Below the pieces are notes generated by a model that was not told the origin of the DNA, ran no database searches, and saw only the letters and a program-made list of their open reading frames with translations. Of a DNA stretch of 52,606 nt, positions 15,630 to 24,856 are shown in pieces. This stretch comes from Pseudomonas fluorescens. Its GTDB lineage: Bacteria; Pseudomonadota; Gammaproteobacteria; Pseudomonadales; Pseudomonadaceae. The DNA lies in contig NZ_JAGGOG010000026.1 of the NCBI RefSeq assembly GCF_018614655.1, positions 1 to 52,606 on the forward strand. Direction: 5' to 3'. The position numbers and the translations under genes were made by a program. Each line of letters opens with the position of its first letter. The stretch's first letter is position 1.

Positions 15630-16436
15630 ATGCTGCGTCTCAGCGCGTTGTATCGGTACCCATTGAAGTCCGGCAAGGGTGAAGCCTTGCAGCAGATCGG
15701 CCTGGATAAACTCGGGCTCGATGGGGATCGACGCTGGATGCTGGTGGATGAGCCCAGCGGACGCTTCCTGACCCAGCGGGCGTTTGCGCAGATGAGCCAG
15801 TTATCAGCGACCTGGAACAACGCCGGTGGCCTGACCTTGAGCGCGGCCGGTCACCCGACCCTGGACGTGCCGCTGCCCGGCAGTGATGCCGAGTTGCGCG
15901 GTGTGACCATCTGGCGCGACACCCTGCGGGTTCCGGACGCTGGTGACGAGGCCGCTGCCTGGGTCAGCGAATTCATCGGCAAACCCACGCGCCTGGTACA
16001 GGTCCCTGTAGCGCGTGCGCGTACCACGGCGTCCGGCTACGGCAAGGATGATGACAAGGTGGCCTTTGCCGATGGATTCCCGCTGTTGCTGATCGGCCAG
16101 GCGTCCCTGGACGACTTGTCCCAGCGCATCGGCCGGCCGATGGAAATGCTGCGCTTTCGGCCCAACCTGGTGATTGAAGGCAGTGAAGCCTTTGCCGAAG
16201 ACGGATGGAAGCGCGTGCGAATCGGCGATGTGGAGTTGCGCGTGGTCAAGTCCTGTTCGCGCTGCATCCTCACCACCATCGACCCACAAACTGGCGAGCG
16301 CAGCGCCGACCGTCAGCCGTTGACGGCCCTTGAGGCTTATCGCAAGGAGCCGGATGGCGTGATGTTCGGCCAGAACCTGGTCAACGATGGCGTGGGTCGC
16401 CTGGAAGTCGGCATGCCGGTGACGATTCTGGAATAA
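15630..16436 (+). CDS. MOSC-domain protein (YcbX-like)
   Basis: A 268-residue protein. The N-terminal MOSC_N beta-barrel (about 1-110) opens with LSALYRYPLKSGKGEAL and contains GLDGDRRWMLVDE. The C-terminal MOSC domain contains RFRPNLVIEG and VKSCSRCILTTIDPQTG, whose Cys is the expected molybdenum-cofactor or sulphur ligand. E. coli YcbX detoxifies N-hydroxylated base analogues with molybdenum cofactor, which fits the presence of Moco genes nearby, although they are not in one operon. No ferredoxin domain is fused at the C-terminus, so an electron partner must be supplied separately. Confidence 0.9.
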   Translation: MLRLSALYRYPLKSGKGEALQQIGLDKLGLDGDRRWMLVDEPSGRFLTQRAFAQMSQLSATWNNAGGLTLSAAGHPTLDVPLPGSDAELRGVTIWRDTLRVPDAGDEAAAWVSEFIGKPTRLVQVPVARARTTASGYGKDDDKVAFADGFPLLLIGQASLDDLSQRIGRPMEMLRFRPNLVIEGSEAFAEDGWKRVRIGDVELRVVKSCSRCILTTIDPQTGERSADRQPLTALEAYRKEPDGVMFGQNLVNDGVGRLEVGMPVTILE

Positions 16437-16450
16437 CCGGCCCTGAACGA

Positions 16451-16486
16451 AAAATGCCCGTCTTGTGAGAGACGGGCATTTTTTTT
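16451..16486. terminator. Strong bidirectional terminator
   Basis: AAAATGCCCGTCT (16451-16463) and AGACGGGCATTTT (16470-16482) form a 13-bp stem with a short loop, followed by a run of T. It serves the MOSC gene and the convergent ppnP gene. Confidence 0.9.
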
Positions 16487-16499
16487 GACGTTGAAAAGC

Positions 16500-16784
16500 T
16501 TAGCCGCGGTATTCGCACAGGTAAGCGGTGTCTACGGCGACCTTCAGCTGGAACTTGCTGTTGGCCGGCACATTGAACTGGCTGCCGGCGGCGAAGGTTT
16601 CCCAGTTGCTGCTGTCCGGCAGCTTGACGGTCAGCGCGCCGGACACCACGTGCATGATTTCTCGCTGGGCAGTGCCGAATTCGTATTCACCCGGGGCCAT
16701 GACGCCGATGGTCGCCGGACCTTCTGCGGTGCCGAAAGCGATCGACTTGACGGTGCCGTCGAAGTACTCGTTGACTTTAAACAT
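16500..16784 (-). CDS. ppnP: Pyrimidine/purine nucleoside phosphorylase
   Basis: A 94-residue single-domain cupin (DUF1255/YaiE family). Motifs are FDGTVKSIAFGTAEGPATIGVMAPGEYEFGT and EIMHVVSGALTVKLP, with the C-terminal FQLKVAVDTAYLCEY. E. coli PpnP splits many nucleosides to base and ribose-1-phosphate. Length is normal. It ends at the strong terminator shared with the MOSC gene and lies 48 bases downstream of the exonuclease gene on the same strand. Confidence 0.92.
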   Translation of the reverse strand: MFKVNEYFDGTVKSIAFGTAEGPATIGVMAPGEYEFGTAQREIMHVVSGALTVKLPDSSNWETFAAGSQFNVPANSKFQLKVAVDTAYLCEYRG

Positions 16785-16831
16785 GGGCGAATCCTCGAAA
16801 AAGGGTCAAGAAAGGTCGGCCAGTATGCCTT

Positions 16832-17374
16832 CTACACGGGCAAAATCAACGGCAGCAGGCGTGCTGTATTGCGCGCATCTTCCAGTGCCCGGTGTTGTTG
16901 GCCGTTGAACTGCATACCGGCCAATTGCAGCGCACCATTGAGCCCCAATGGTTTGTCCAGGCGCCGGGCCTTGGCGAAGCGCTGCTTGAGGTTCACATGG
17001 GGTGTCTGGCCGAGGAGGCTGGTCAAGCCGTGGCGCTGCCATTCCAGCTCCAATTGCTGACGATCATAGTCGCCCCAACTGGCCCAGCCCTCCAGGCGTG
17101 CCTGATGTTGGCCCAGCCAACGCTCAAACAGCGGCCAGACCTCGGTCAGCGGCAAGGCGCTGTCGATACTGGCCTGGTTGATATGGGTCAGTTGGCGGCA
17201 GAAGGGCGTCAATAACGGCCGGCGCAACGGCCGCACGAAACGCTGGAAGTGATCCAGTTCGCGACCTTGACGGTTGACCAGGCTCACGCCGATTTCGATG
17301 ATTTCCATCTCCATCACGGGCCAGCCGCCTTCATCCGTTGTGGCTTCAAGATCAATAATCAGCCAATGAGGCAT
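16832..17374 (-). CDS. DEDDh 3'-5' exonuclease (ERI1/KapD-like)
   Basis: A 180-residue exonuclease of the RNase T/DnaQ fold. The DEDDh motifs are visible: WLIIDLEATTDEGG (first Asp-x-Glu), WASWGDYDRQQLE (second Asp) and GQQHRALEDARNTARL (His and last Asp). It resembles the ERI1-like single-domain exonucleases that trim RNA 3' ends, but the bacterial substrate is unknown. The start ATG at 17374-17372 is right at the first strand. No other domain is attached. Confidence 0.88.
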   Translation of the reverse strand: MPHWLIIDLEATTDEGGWPVMEMEIIEIGVSLVNRQGRELDHFQRFVRPLRRPLLTPFCRQLTHINQASIDSALPLTEVWPLFERWLGQHQARLEGWASWGDYDRQQLELEWQRHGLTSLLGQTPHVNLKQRFAKARRLDKPLGLNGALQLAGMQFNGQQHRALEDARNTARLLPLILPV

Positions 17375-17445
17375 CGCAGGTTCCCGTACTCTTCCCGTCC
17401 TGATGGGGATAGAGCGTAGCCAAGCCTGGTAGTTCCGCCTAGCGC

Positions 17446-19386
<1,941 letters not shown>

Positions 19387-19410
19387 GAGTGGGTCCTTGG
19401 GCTGTCGGTC

Positions 19411-20198
19411 GAGTACATATCCGTTCCTGCGGTTACGGCCGCTATTGGTTCCGCTCTTACAGCGGGTCACTTTTGGCAAACGCCCCAAAAGTAACCAAAA
19501 GGTCTTGCCCCACCATTTGGCGCCTCGCTGTGGCTCGGCGTGCCCTCACTCCGGCATTGCTCCGTGGGCCGCCGCGACGGGCCATCCCTGGCCCAACGCG
19601 GCTATCCCGGCATCCATGCCGGGATGCCCACTGCGCAATGCCTGCGTTCGGCCATCATGGTTAACGGGGCCGGATAGATCAAAATCAAAAGCAGATCAAG
19701 AACACGGCGGCCTGAAAGCCGACCTGAGTGGTAGAAGCAAAGGCAAGGTCCAGCAAGGGCCAGAGCGAAAGCAGATCTGCTTTTCTGTGGGAGCTGGCTT
19801 GCCTGCGATGGCATCACCTCGATGTTCCTGAAAGGCCGAGTTGCCTGCATCGCAGGCAAACCAGCTCCCACAGTAGACCGTGCCCGCTTTTGATTTGCCT
19901 TTGCTTCTACCACTCAAGCCGGCCGGTAGGCCGCTGTGTTCTTGATCTGCTTTTGACTTTGATCTTAGGCGCCCCGTTAAACCACGCTGGCTGAACGTAG
20001 GCATTGGTCCGTGGGTAAACCGGCAGGACGCCGGTTTAGCCGCACTGGGCCAGGGATGGCCCATTGCGGCGACCCACGGAACAATGCCTACGTTCAGGCA
20101 CACCGAGCCTAGGCGAGGTGCCGAGTGGTGGGGCAAGAGCGTTTTGCTTACTTTTGCGCTGTTCAAAAGTGAGCCGCTGTAAGAGCGGAACCAATAGC
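19411..20198. repeat. Large inverted-repeat structure (two long arms and a central hairpin)
   Basis: The 35 bases at 19441-19475 match the reverse complement of 20164-20198 at 34 of 35 positions. Further matched blocks follow inwards: TTGCCCCACC against the GGGGCAA side, GGGCCATCCCTGGCCCA against TGGGCCAGGGATGGCCC, GATCAAGAACAC against GTGTTCTTGATC, and GGTAGAAGCAAAGGC against GCCTTTGCTTCTACC. The order is mirrored, so the arms are tail-to-tail copies of one long dispersed intergenic repeat. A further partial copy begins at the right edge of the window. Confidence 0.85.
19785..19873. repeat. Central REP-type hairpin of the large inverted repeat
   Basis: CTGTGGGAGCTGGCTTGCCTGCGATG at the left pairs with CATCGCAGGCAAACCAGCTCCCACAG at the right, leaving a loop that includes TCACCTCGATGTTC. 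This GTGGGAGCTGG...CCAGCTCCCAC form is a second, distinct repeat family common in Pseudomonas genomes. It sits between the two long arms. Confidence 0.8.
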
Positions 20199-20243
20199 AG
20201 CCATCACCGCAGCACCGGATATGCCCCCAATCAAAAACCCCCA

Positions 20244-21011
20244 TCACCCAACCCACCAAGGCTTCCGCTTCTGCACAAAAGCCTGCGTCCCCTCAATACC
20301 TTCCTCCCCGATAAGCGCCTCGGCAAACCACTGCGCCGCCTGATCCAGCAACGGCCCCAAGGGCTGCTCAACACTCCCCAACAGCAACGCCTTGGTCCGC
20401 GCATTAGCCCCCGGCGCACACCGCAACACCTGCCCCAACACCTCATCCAACCGCTCCGCCAACGCCTGGGCATCACCCTCAACAAAGTGCACCACCCCCA
20501 AGCGCCCAGCCTCAACCCCATCAAACCGCGCCGCCGTCAGCGCCAACCGCCGAGCCTGGGTCAACCCGATACGCTGGACCACAAACGGTGCAATCTGCGC
20601 CGGCAACAAACCCAGGCTGGTCTCCGGCAACCCGAACTGCGCCTTGTGATCGGCAATCGCAATATCACTGACGCAAGCTAACCCAAACCCACCCCCCAGC
20701 ACCGCGCCTTGCAACACCACGATCACCACTTGCGGCAGGGCTTCAACCTCTTGCAACAACGTGCCGAATACACGATTGAGCGCCTGCATCTGCTCCTTGC
20801 CACGCGCATTGGCCATATCTTTCACATCGGCCCCTGCGCAGAAATGCCCACCCGCCCCGCTGATCACCACGGCGCGTACCTGGCTGTCGAGTTGCGCCAG
20901 TACCTCACGCAATTCGCCGACCATCTGCACGTTCATGGCATTGCGGTTTTCCGGCCGATTGAGGGTGATGTGCAACACCCCGTTATGGCGTTCCAGCAGC
21001 AGGGTACTCAT
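20244..21011 (-). CDS. atuE: Isohexenylglutaconyl-CoA hydratase (enoyl-CoA hydratase family)
   Basis: A 255-residue crotonase-fold protein. It has NRPENRNAMN at the N-terminus, the oxyanion-hole segment AGGHFCAGADVKDMAN, then GAVLGGGFGLACVSDIAIAD and the catalytic-Glu region FGLPETSLGLLPAQIAP. By position after the carboxylase beta and acyl-CoA dehydrogenase genes it should hydrate isohexenylglutaconyl-CoA. Its ATG overlaps the stop of atuD (ATGA), implying coupled translation. Downstream the operon is interrupted by the large repeat before atuF. Confidence 0.85.
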   Translation of the reverse strand: MSTLLLERHNGVLHITLNRPENRNAMNVQMVGELREVLAQLDSQVRAVVISGAGGHFCAGADVKDMANARGKEQMQALNRVFGTLLQEVEALPQVVIVVLQGAVLGGGFGLACVSDIAIADHKAQFGLPETSLGLLPAQIAPFVVQRIGLTQARRLALTAARFDGVEAGRLGVVHFVEGDAQALAERLDEVLGQVLRCAPGANARTKALLLGSVEQPLGPLLDQAAQWFAEALIGEEGIEGTQAFVQKRKPWWVG

Positions 21012-22165
21012 GGTTTTTTCCCCGGAAGGGTGCCCATCAGTTTGCAGATGATCCCCAGCATGATTTCATCAGCGCCACCGCCAATCGACACCAGCCGTAC
21101 ATCGCGGTAAGCCCGGGCCACCGGGTTGTCCCACATGAAGCCCATGCCGCCCCAGTACTGCAAGCAACTGTCGCTGACTTCCCGGCCCAGCCGCCCGGCC
21201 TTGAGCTTGGCCATGGAGGCCAGTCGGGTCACGTCCTGGCCCTTGATGTATTGCTCGGTGGCCTGGTAGACCAGCGCCCGCAGGCATTCGATTTCGGTGG
21301 ACAGTTCGGCCAGGCGGAAGTGGATCACCTGGTTGTCGATCAGCGCCTTGCCGAAGGTCTTGCGTTCCTTGCAGTACTCGATGGTGCTGTCGACGCAGTA
21401 CTCCAGGCCCTTGATCATATTGGCGGCGCCGAACAGCCGTTCTTCCTGAAATTGCAGCATCTGCATCATGAACCCCGCGCCTTCCTGGCCGATGCGGTTG
21501 CGCTGGGGTATGCGCACGTTGTCGAAAAACACTTGGGCGGTTTCCGAGCTGAGCATGCCGAGCTTTTCCAGCGGTGGGCTGACGCTGACTCCCGGCGTGT
21601 TCATCGGCACCATAATCAGTGACTTGTTGATGTGCGGCTTGTCGTCCGAGGTGTTGGCCAACAGGCAGATAAAGTCGGCACTGGGGGAGTTGGTGATCCA
21701 CATCTTGCTGCCGTTGATCACGTAGTCGTCGCCGTCCTTGCGCGCATGGGTTTTCAGCCCGGCCACGTCGGAGCCGGCGCCGGTTTCCGAGACGCCGATG
21801 CAACCGACTTGCTCACCACTGATGGCCGGGCGCAGGAACTCGTCGCGCAGTTCATCGGAGCCGAAACGGGTCAGGGCCGGGGTGCACATGTCGGTCTGCA
21901 CGCCGATGGACATCGGGATACCGCCGCAGCGAATGGTGCCGAACTCTTCGGCCGCGACAATCGAGTAGCTGTAATCCAGGCCCATGCCGCCGAATTTTTC
22001 CGGTTTGGAAATACCCAGCAAGCCGAGGTCGCCGGCCTTGCGGAAGATGTCGTGGATCGGGAAGCGTCCGGCCTTTTCCCATTCATCCACATGCGGGTTG
22101 ATCTCGCGCTCGACAAAGCCACGGACGGTGCGACGCAGTTCTTCGTGTTCCTGGGTGAAGATCAT
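21008..22165 (-). CDS. atuD: Citronellyl-CoA dehydrogenase-type acyl-CoA dehydrogenase
   Basis: A 385-residue flavoenzyme. Signatures: CIGVSETGAGSDVAGLKT (FAD-binding), WITNSPSADF, RNRIGQEGAGF, and CLQYWGGMGFM near the C-terminus. The Glu in GGGADEIML is the expected catalytic base. It would oxidise citronellyl-CoA to geranyl-CoA. It is downstream of atuC with a 180-base gap filled by a REP-type repeat, and its stop overlaps the atuE start. The substrate is inferred from cluster order. Confidence 0.85.
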   Translation of the reverse strand: MIFTQEHEELRRTVRGFVEREINPHVDEWEKAGRFPIHDIFRKAGDLGLLGISKPEKFGGMGLDYSYSIVAAEEFGTIRCGGIPMSIGVQTDMCTPALTRFGSDELRDEFLRPAISGEQVGCIGVSETGAGSDVAGLKTHARKDGDDYVINGSKMWITNSPSADFICLLANTSDDKPHINKSLIMVPMNTPGVSVSPPLEKLGMLSSETAQVFFDNVRIPQRNRIGQEGAGFMMQMLQFQEERLFGAANMIKGLEYCVDSTIEYCKERKTFGKALIDNQVIHFRLAELSTEIECLRALVYQATEQYIKGQDVTRLASMAKLKAGRLGREVSDSCLQYWGGMGFMWDNPVARAYRDVRLVSIGGGADEIMLGIICKLMGTLPGKKP

Positions 22166-22208
22166 TTTTTATCGTTCTCCTGATTCAAGTCACAACGTCC
22201 CGTATCGA

Positions 22209-22345
22209 CTGTAGCCGCTGTCGAGGTACAAGGCTGCGAGGCTGTAGCCGCTGCCGAAGCATGAGGCTGCGATGGGGAGCGAAGCGCCCCCAAAGGCGGT
22301 CCTGCGGAAACGCATCGCAGCCTCGTGCCTCGGCAGCGGCTACAG
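22209..22345. repeat. REP-type repeat cluster between atuC and atuD, copy 2
   Basis: Two direct copies of CTGTAGCCGCTG (at 22209 and about 22243) are followed by an inverted copy ending CTCGGCAGCGGCTACAG. The inner parts are GAGGCTGCGATG and CATCGCAGCCTC. The block fills almost the whole gap between two genes of one operon. Confidence 0.8.
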
Positions 22346-22347
22346 GG

Positions 22348-23964
22348 TTAAAACCGCGCCACACCAAAACTGTTGGGCTGCAATTGCCGCACCTCGGCTT
22401 CATGGCAGATATCCAGCAAGTAGCCGAGCAGGGTGCGGGTGTCCCGTGGATCAATCAGCCCGTCGTCCCACACATTGGCACTGCCATACAGCGCGGTGGA
22501 CTGGCTGTCGAGTTTCTGTGCGGTGACCTGTTCCAACATGTCGAGCATTTTGGGATCGGGCACCAGCCCGTCCTTGAGCTGCTTGGCCTCAGTGACAATC
22601 CGCAGCACCTTGCCCGCCTGGGCGCCGCCCATCACGGCGGTACGGCTGTTGGGCCAGGCGAAGATAAAACGCGGGTCCAGGCCGCGGCCGCACATCGCGT
22701 AGTTGCCGGCGCCGTAGGAGCCACCAACGACGATAGTCAGTTTCGGTACCCGGGCATTGGCCACCGCCTGGATCATCTTCGCGCCGTGCTTGATGACGCC
22801 TTGTTGTTCCGACTCGGTGCCCACCATGAACCCGGTGGTGTTGTGGAAGAACAGCAGTGGCGTCTGGCTCTGGTCGCACAGTTGAATGAACTGTGCCGCC
22901 TTGCTCGCGCCCTGGGGTGTGATCGGGCCGTTATTGCCGATAAACCCGCAAGCCCGGCCCTGGATCTGCAAGTGCCCGCAGACGGTATGAGGATCGAACT
23001 CGCCCTTGAATTCGAGGAAGTTCGAAGCGTCCGCCAGGCGCGCAATGATTTCCCGAACGTCGTAGGGCTTTTTCGGGTCGTCGGGGATCAGGCCCAGCAG
23101 CTCTTCGATCGGGTACAGCGGTTCGGCGTAGGCGCGCTTGGGCGGGGCGGGCAAGCGCTCATCCCAGGGCAACAAGCTGACAATCTCACGCACGATACGC
23201 ACACCGTCGGCATCGTTCTCGGCCAGGTATTCGGCGGTCCCGGCGGTCTGTGCGTGCATCTCGGCACCGCCCAGTGCTTCATCGGTGGCGACTTCACCGG
23301 TGGCGGCCTTGAGCAGCGGCGGGCCGGCGAGAAACAGTTTTGCCTTGCCACGCACCACGACCACGTAATCCGACAGCCCTGGCTGATAAGCCCCGCCTGC
23401 GGTGGCCGAACCATGCACCACAGTGATCTGCGGCAAGCCCATGGCTGACATCCGCGCCTGATTGGCAAAGCTGCGCGCGCCTTCGACGAAAATCTCCGCC
23501 GCGTAGTTGAGGTTGGCGCCACCGCTTTCCGCCAGGGTCACCACCGGCAATTTGTTCTCCATGGCGATCTGCTGCAGGCGCAGGGATTTTTTCAGGCCGC
23601 TGGGGGAAATGGTCCCGCCCTTGATCGCGCTGTTGTTGGCGACCACCAGCATGCGCACGCCGCTGACGTAACCGATACCGGCAATCAGTCCGCCACCGGC
23701 TGCGCTACCGTCCTTGTCGTCGTGCAGTTTGTAGCCGGCCAGGCTCGCCAACTCGAGGAACGGTGCGCCGGGATCCAGCAGCAGATTCAAGCGTTCCCGA
23801 GGCAGCAATTGCCCGCGTTTGTCGAACTTGGCCTTGGCTTCGGCAGCCTTGCTCAGCAGGTTTTGCTCCAACTGACGCAACTGATGGATGCCCGTGAGCA
23901 TTGCCTCACGGTTCTGGGCAAACTGCAGGCTGTGGACGGCGAGTTGCGAGTCGATCACCGGCAT
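22348..23964 (-). CDS. atuC: Geranyl-CoA carboxylase, carboxyltransferase beta subunit
   Basis: A 538-residue carboxyltransferase of the methylcrotonyl/propionyl-CoA carboxylase beta type. Motifs: RLNLLLDPGAPFLELASLAGY at the N-terminus, LAESGGANLNYAAEIF, GSATAGGAYQPGLSDYVVVVRG, GFIGNNGPITPQGASKAAQFIQLC, and GGSYGAGNYAMCGRGLDPRFIFAWPN. Both crotonase-like halves are present. It works with AtuF to carboxylate geranyl-CoA. It lies three bases downstream of atuB. Substrate assignment depends on the atu context; the sequence alone would also fit methylcrotonyl-CoA carboxylase. Confidence 0.88.
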   Translation of the reverse strand: MPVIDSQLAVHSLQFAQNREAMLTGIHQLRQLEQNLLSKAAEAKAKFDKRGQLLPRERLNLLLDPGAPFLELASLAGYKLHDDKDGSAAGGGLIAGIGYVSGVRMLVVANNSAIKGGTISPSGLKKSLRLQQIAMENKLPVVTLAESGGANLNYAAEIFVEGARSFANQARMSAMGLPQITVVHGSATAGGAYQPGLSDYVVVVRGKAKLFLAGPPLLKAATGEVATDEALGGAEMHAQTAGTAEYLAENDADGVRIVREIVSLLPWDERLPAPPKRAYAEPLYPIEELLGLIPDDPKKPYDVREIIARLADASNFLEFKGEFDPHTVCGHLQIQGRACGFIGNNGPITPQGASKAAQFIQLCDQSQTPLLFFHNTTGFMVGTESEQQGVIKHGAKMIQAVANARVPKLTIVVGGSYGAGNYAMCGRGLDPRFIFAWPNSRTAVMGGAQAGKVLRIVTEAKQLKDGLVPDPKMLDMLEQVTAQKLDSQSTALYGSANVWDDGLIDPRDTRTLLGYLLDICHEAEVRQLQPNSFGVARF

Positions 23965-23967
23965 GGC

Positions 23968-24840
23968 TTATTTCTCCTCCTTGAGCACGTCCGGCAGGTA
24001 CGCCCGGTGGAAACCATTAAAGGGTTCGCTGGGCGGCTGCGCCTTGTGCAATGGCCAGGCGCGGCTGCCCAGGCTGGCGGCGCCGTCGATGCGCAGGGTA
24101 CTGCCGCTGATGAACGCTGCTGCCGGGCTTAGCAGAAACACAATCGCCGCGCTGACTTCCGACTCGGTACCAATGCGCTTGAGGGGCACGTGTTCACGCA
24201 AGGTGGGGATCACCGCCTTGAACGCGCCTTCGTAGGTGTCCATGCCGCTTGAGGCAATCCATCCGGGTGCCACGGCGTTGACCCGCACACCGGCGTAACC
24301 CCATTCAAAGGCGGCGGTCTTGGTGAAGTTGTCCATCCCTGAACGTGCCGCTCCCGAGTGACCCATGCCCGGCATGCCACCCCACATATCGGCGAGCATG
24401 TTGACGATGGCGCCGCCGTGCTTGCTCATGGACTGGTTGAACACTTCCCGCGCCATCAGGAAACCACCCACCAGGTTAGTACGCAGTACGGTTTCAAAGC
24501 CTTTCTGATTGATCGACGCGAGCGGCGAGGGGTACTGGCCGCCGGCGTTATTCACCAGCCCGTGAATCGGGCCGTGTTCCTCGATGACCTGGCTGACCAA
24601 GGCTTTGACCGCTTCTTCATCACGGATATCGCAGGCCAGCCCGCTGGCGTGGCCACCGTCTTCGAGGATTTCTGCCGTGACGTTTTGCAGCTTTTCAGGC
24701 TTGCGGCCTACGAGGATGACCCGGGCCCCTAGGGCGGCCAGTTCATGGGCGGTGCAGCGGCCGATACCGCTGCCGCCACCGGTGACGATAACGGTCTGCC
24801 CTTGAAACAGGTCGGCTTTGAAGATCGAGTCGAAGGCCAC
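23968..24840 (-). CDS. atuB: SDR-family oxidoreductase AtuB
   Basis: A 290-residue short-chain dehydrogenase/reductase with NAD(P) motif VTGGGSGIGRCTA (about 19-31) and NNAGGQYPSPLAS. The usual Tyr-x-x-x-Lys is replaced by His-Ser-Gly-Ala-Ala-Arg (GHSGAARSGMDNFTKTAAFEW), as in peroxisomal 2-enoyl-CoA and 2,4-dienoyl-CoA reductases. This places it in that enoyl-CoA reductase-like subgroup rather than with classical alcohol dehydrogenases. Translation begins at GTG 24840 with AAGGA upstream. Its exact step in terpene breakdown is not established. Confidence 0.85.
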   Translation of the reverse strand: MAFDSIFKADLFQGQTVIVTGGGSGIGRCTAHELAALGARVILVGRKPEKLQNVTAEILEDGGHASGLACDIRDEEAVKALVSQVIEEHGPIHGLVNNAGGQYPSPLASINQKGFETVLRTNLVGGFLMAREVFNQSMSKHGGAIVNMLADMWGGMPGMGHSGAARSGMDNFTKTAAFEWGYAGVRVNAVAPGWIASSGMDTYEGAFKAVIPTLREHVPLKRIGTESEVSAAIVFLLSPAAAFISGSTLRIDGAASLGSRAWPLHKAQPPSEPFNGFHRAYLPDVLKEEK

Positions 24841-24856
24841 GGCACGGATCCTTTAG

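Larger units (their letters stand above)
19387..20243. other. Repeat-filled gap between atuE and atuF
   Basis: About 857 bases without a credible gene. Nearly all of it is the two-armed inverted repeat with a central REP hairpin described separately. Several frames are open through it on both strands, but their sequences are rich in P, R and S and do not resemble proteins. Confidence 0.75.

Noticed and set aside
19785..19873. CRISPR-like repeat
   Set aside because: A single palindromic pair, not regularly spaced identical repeats; it belongs to the REP type.
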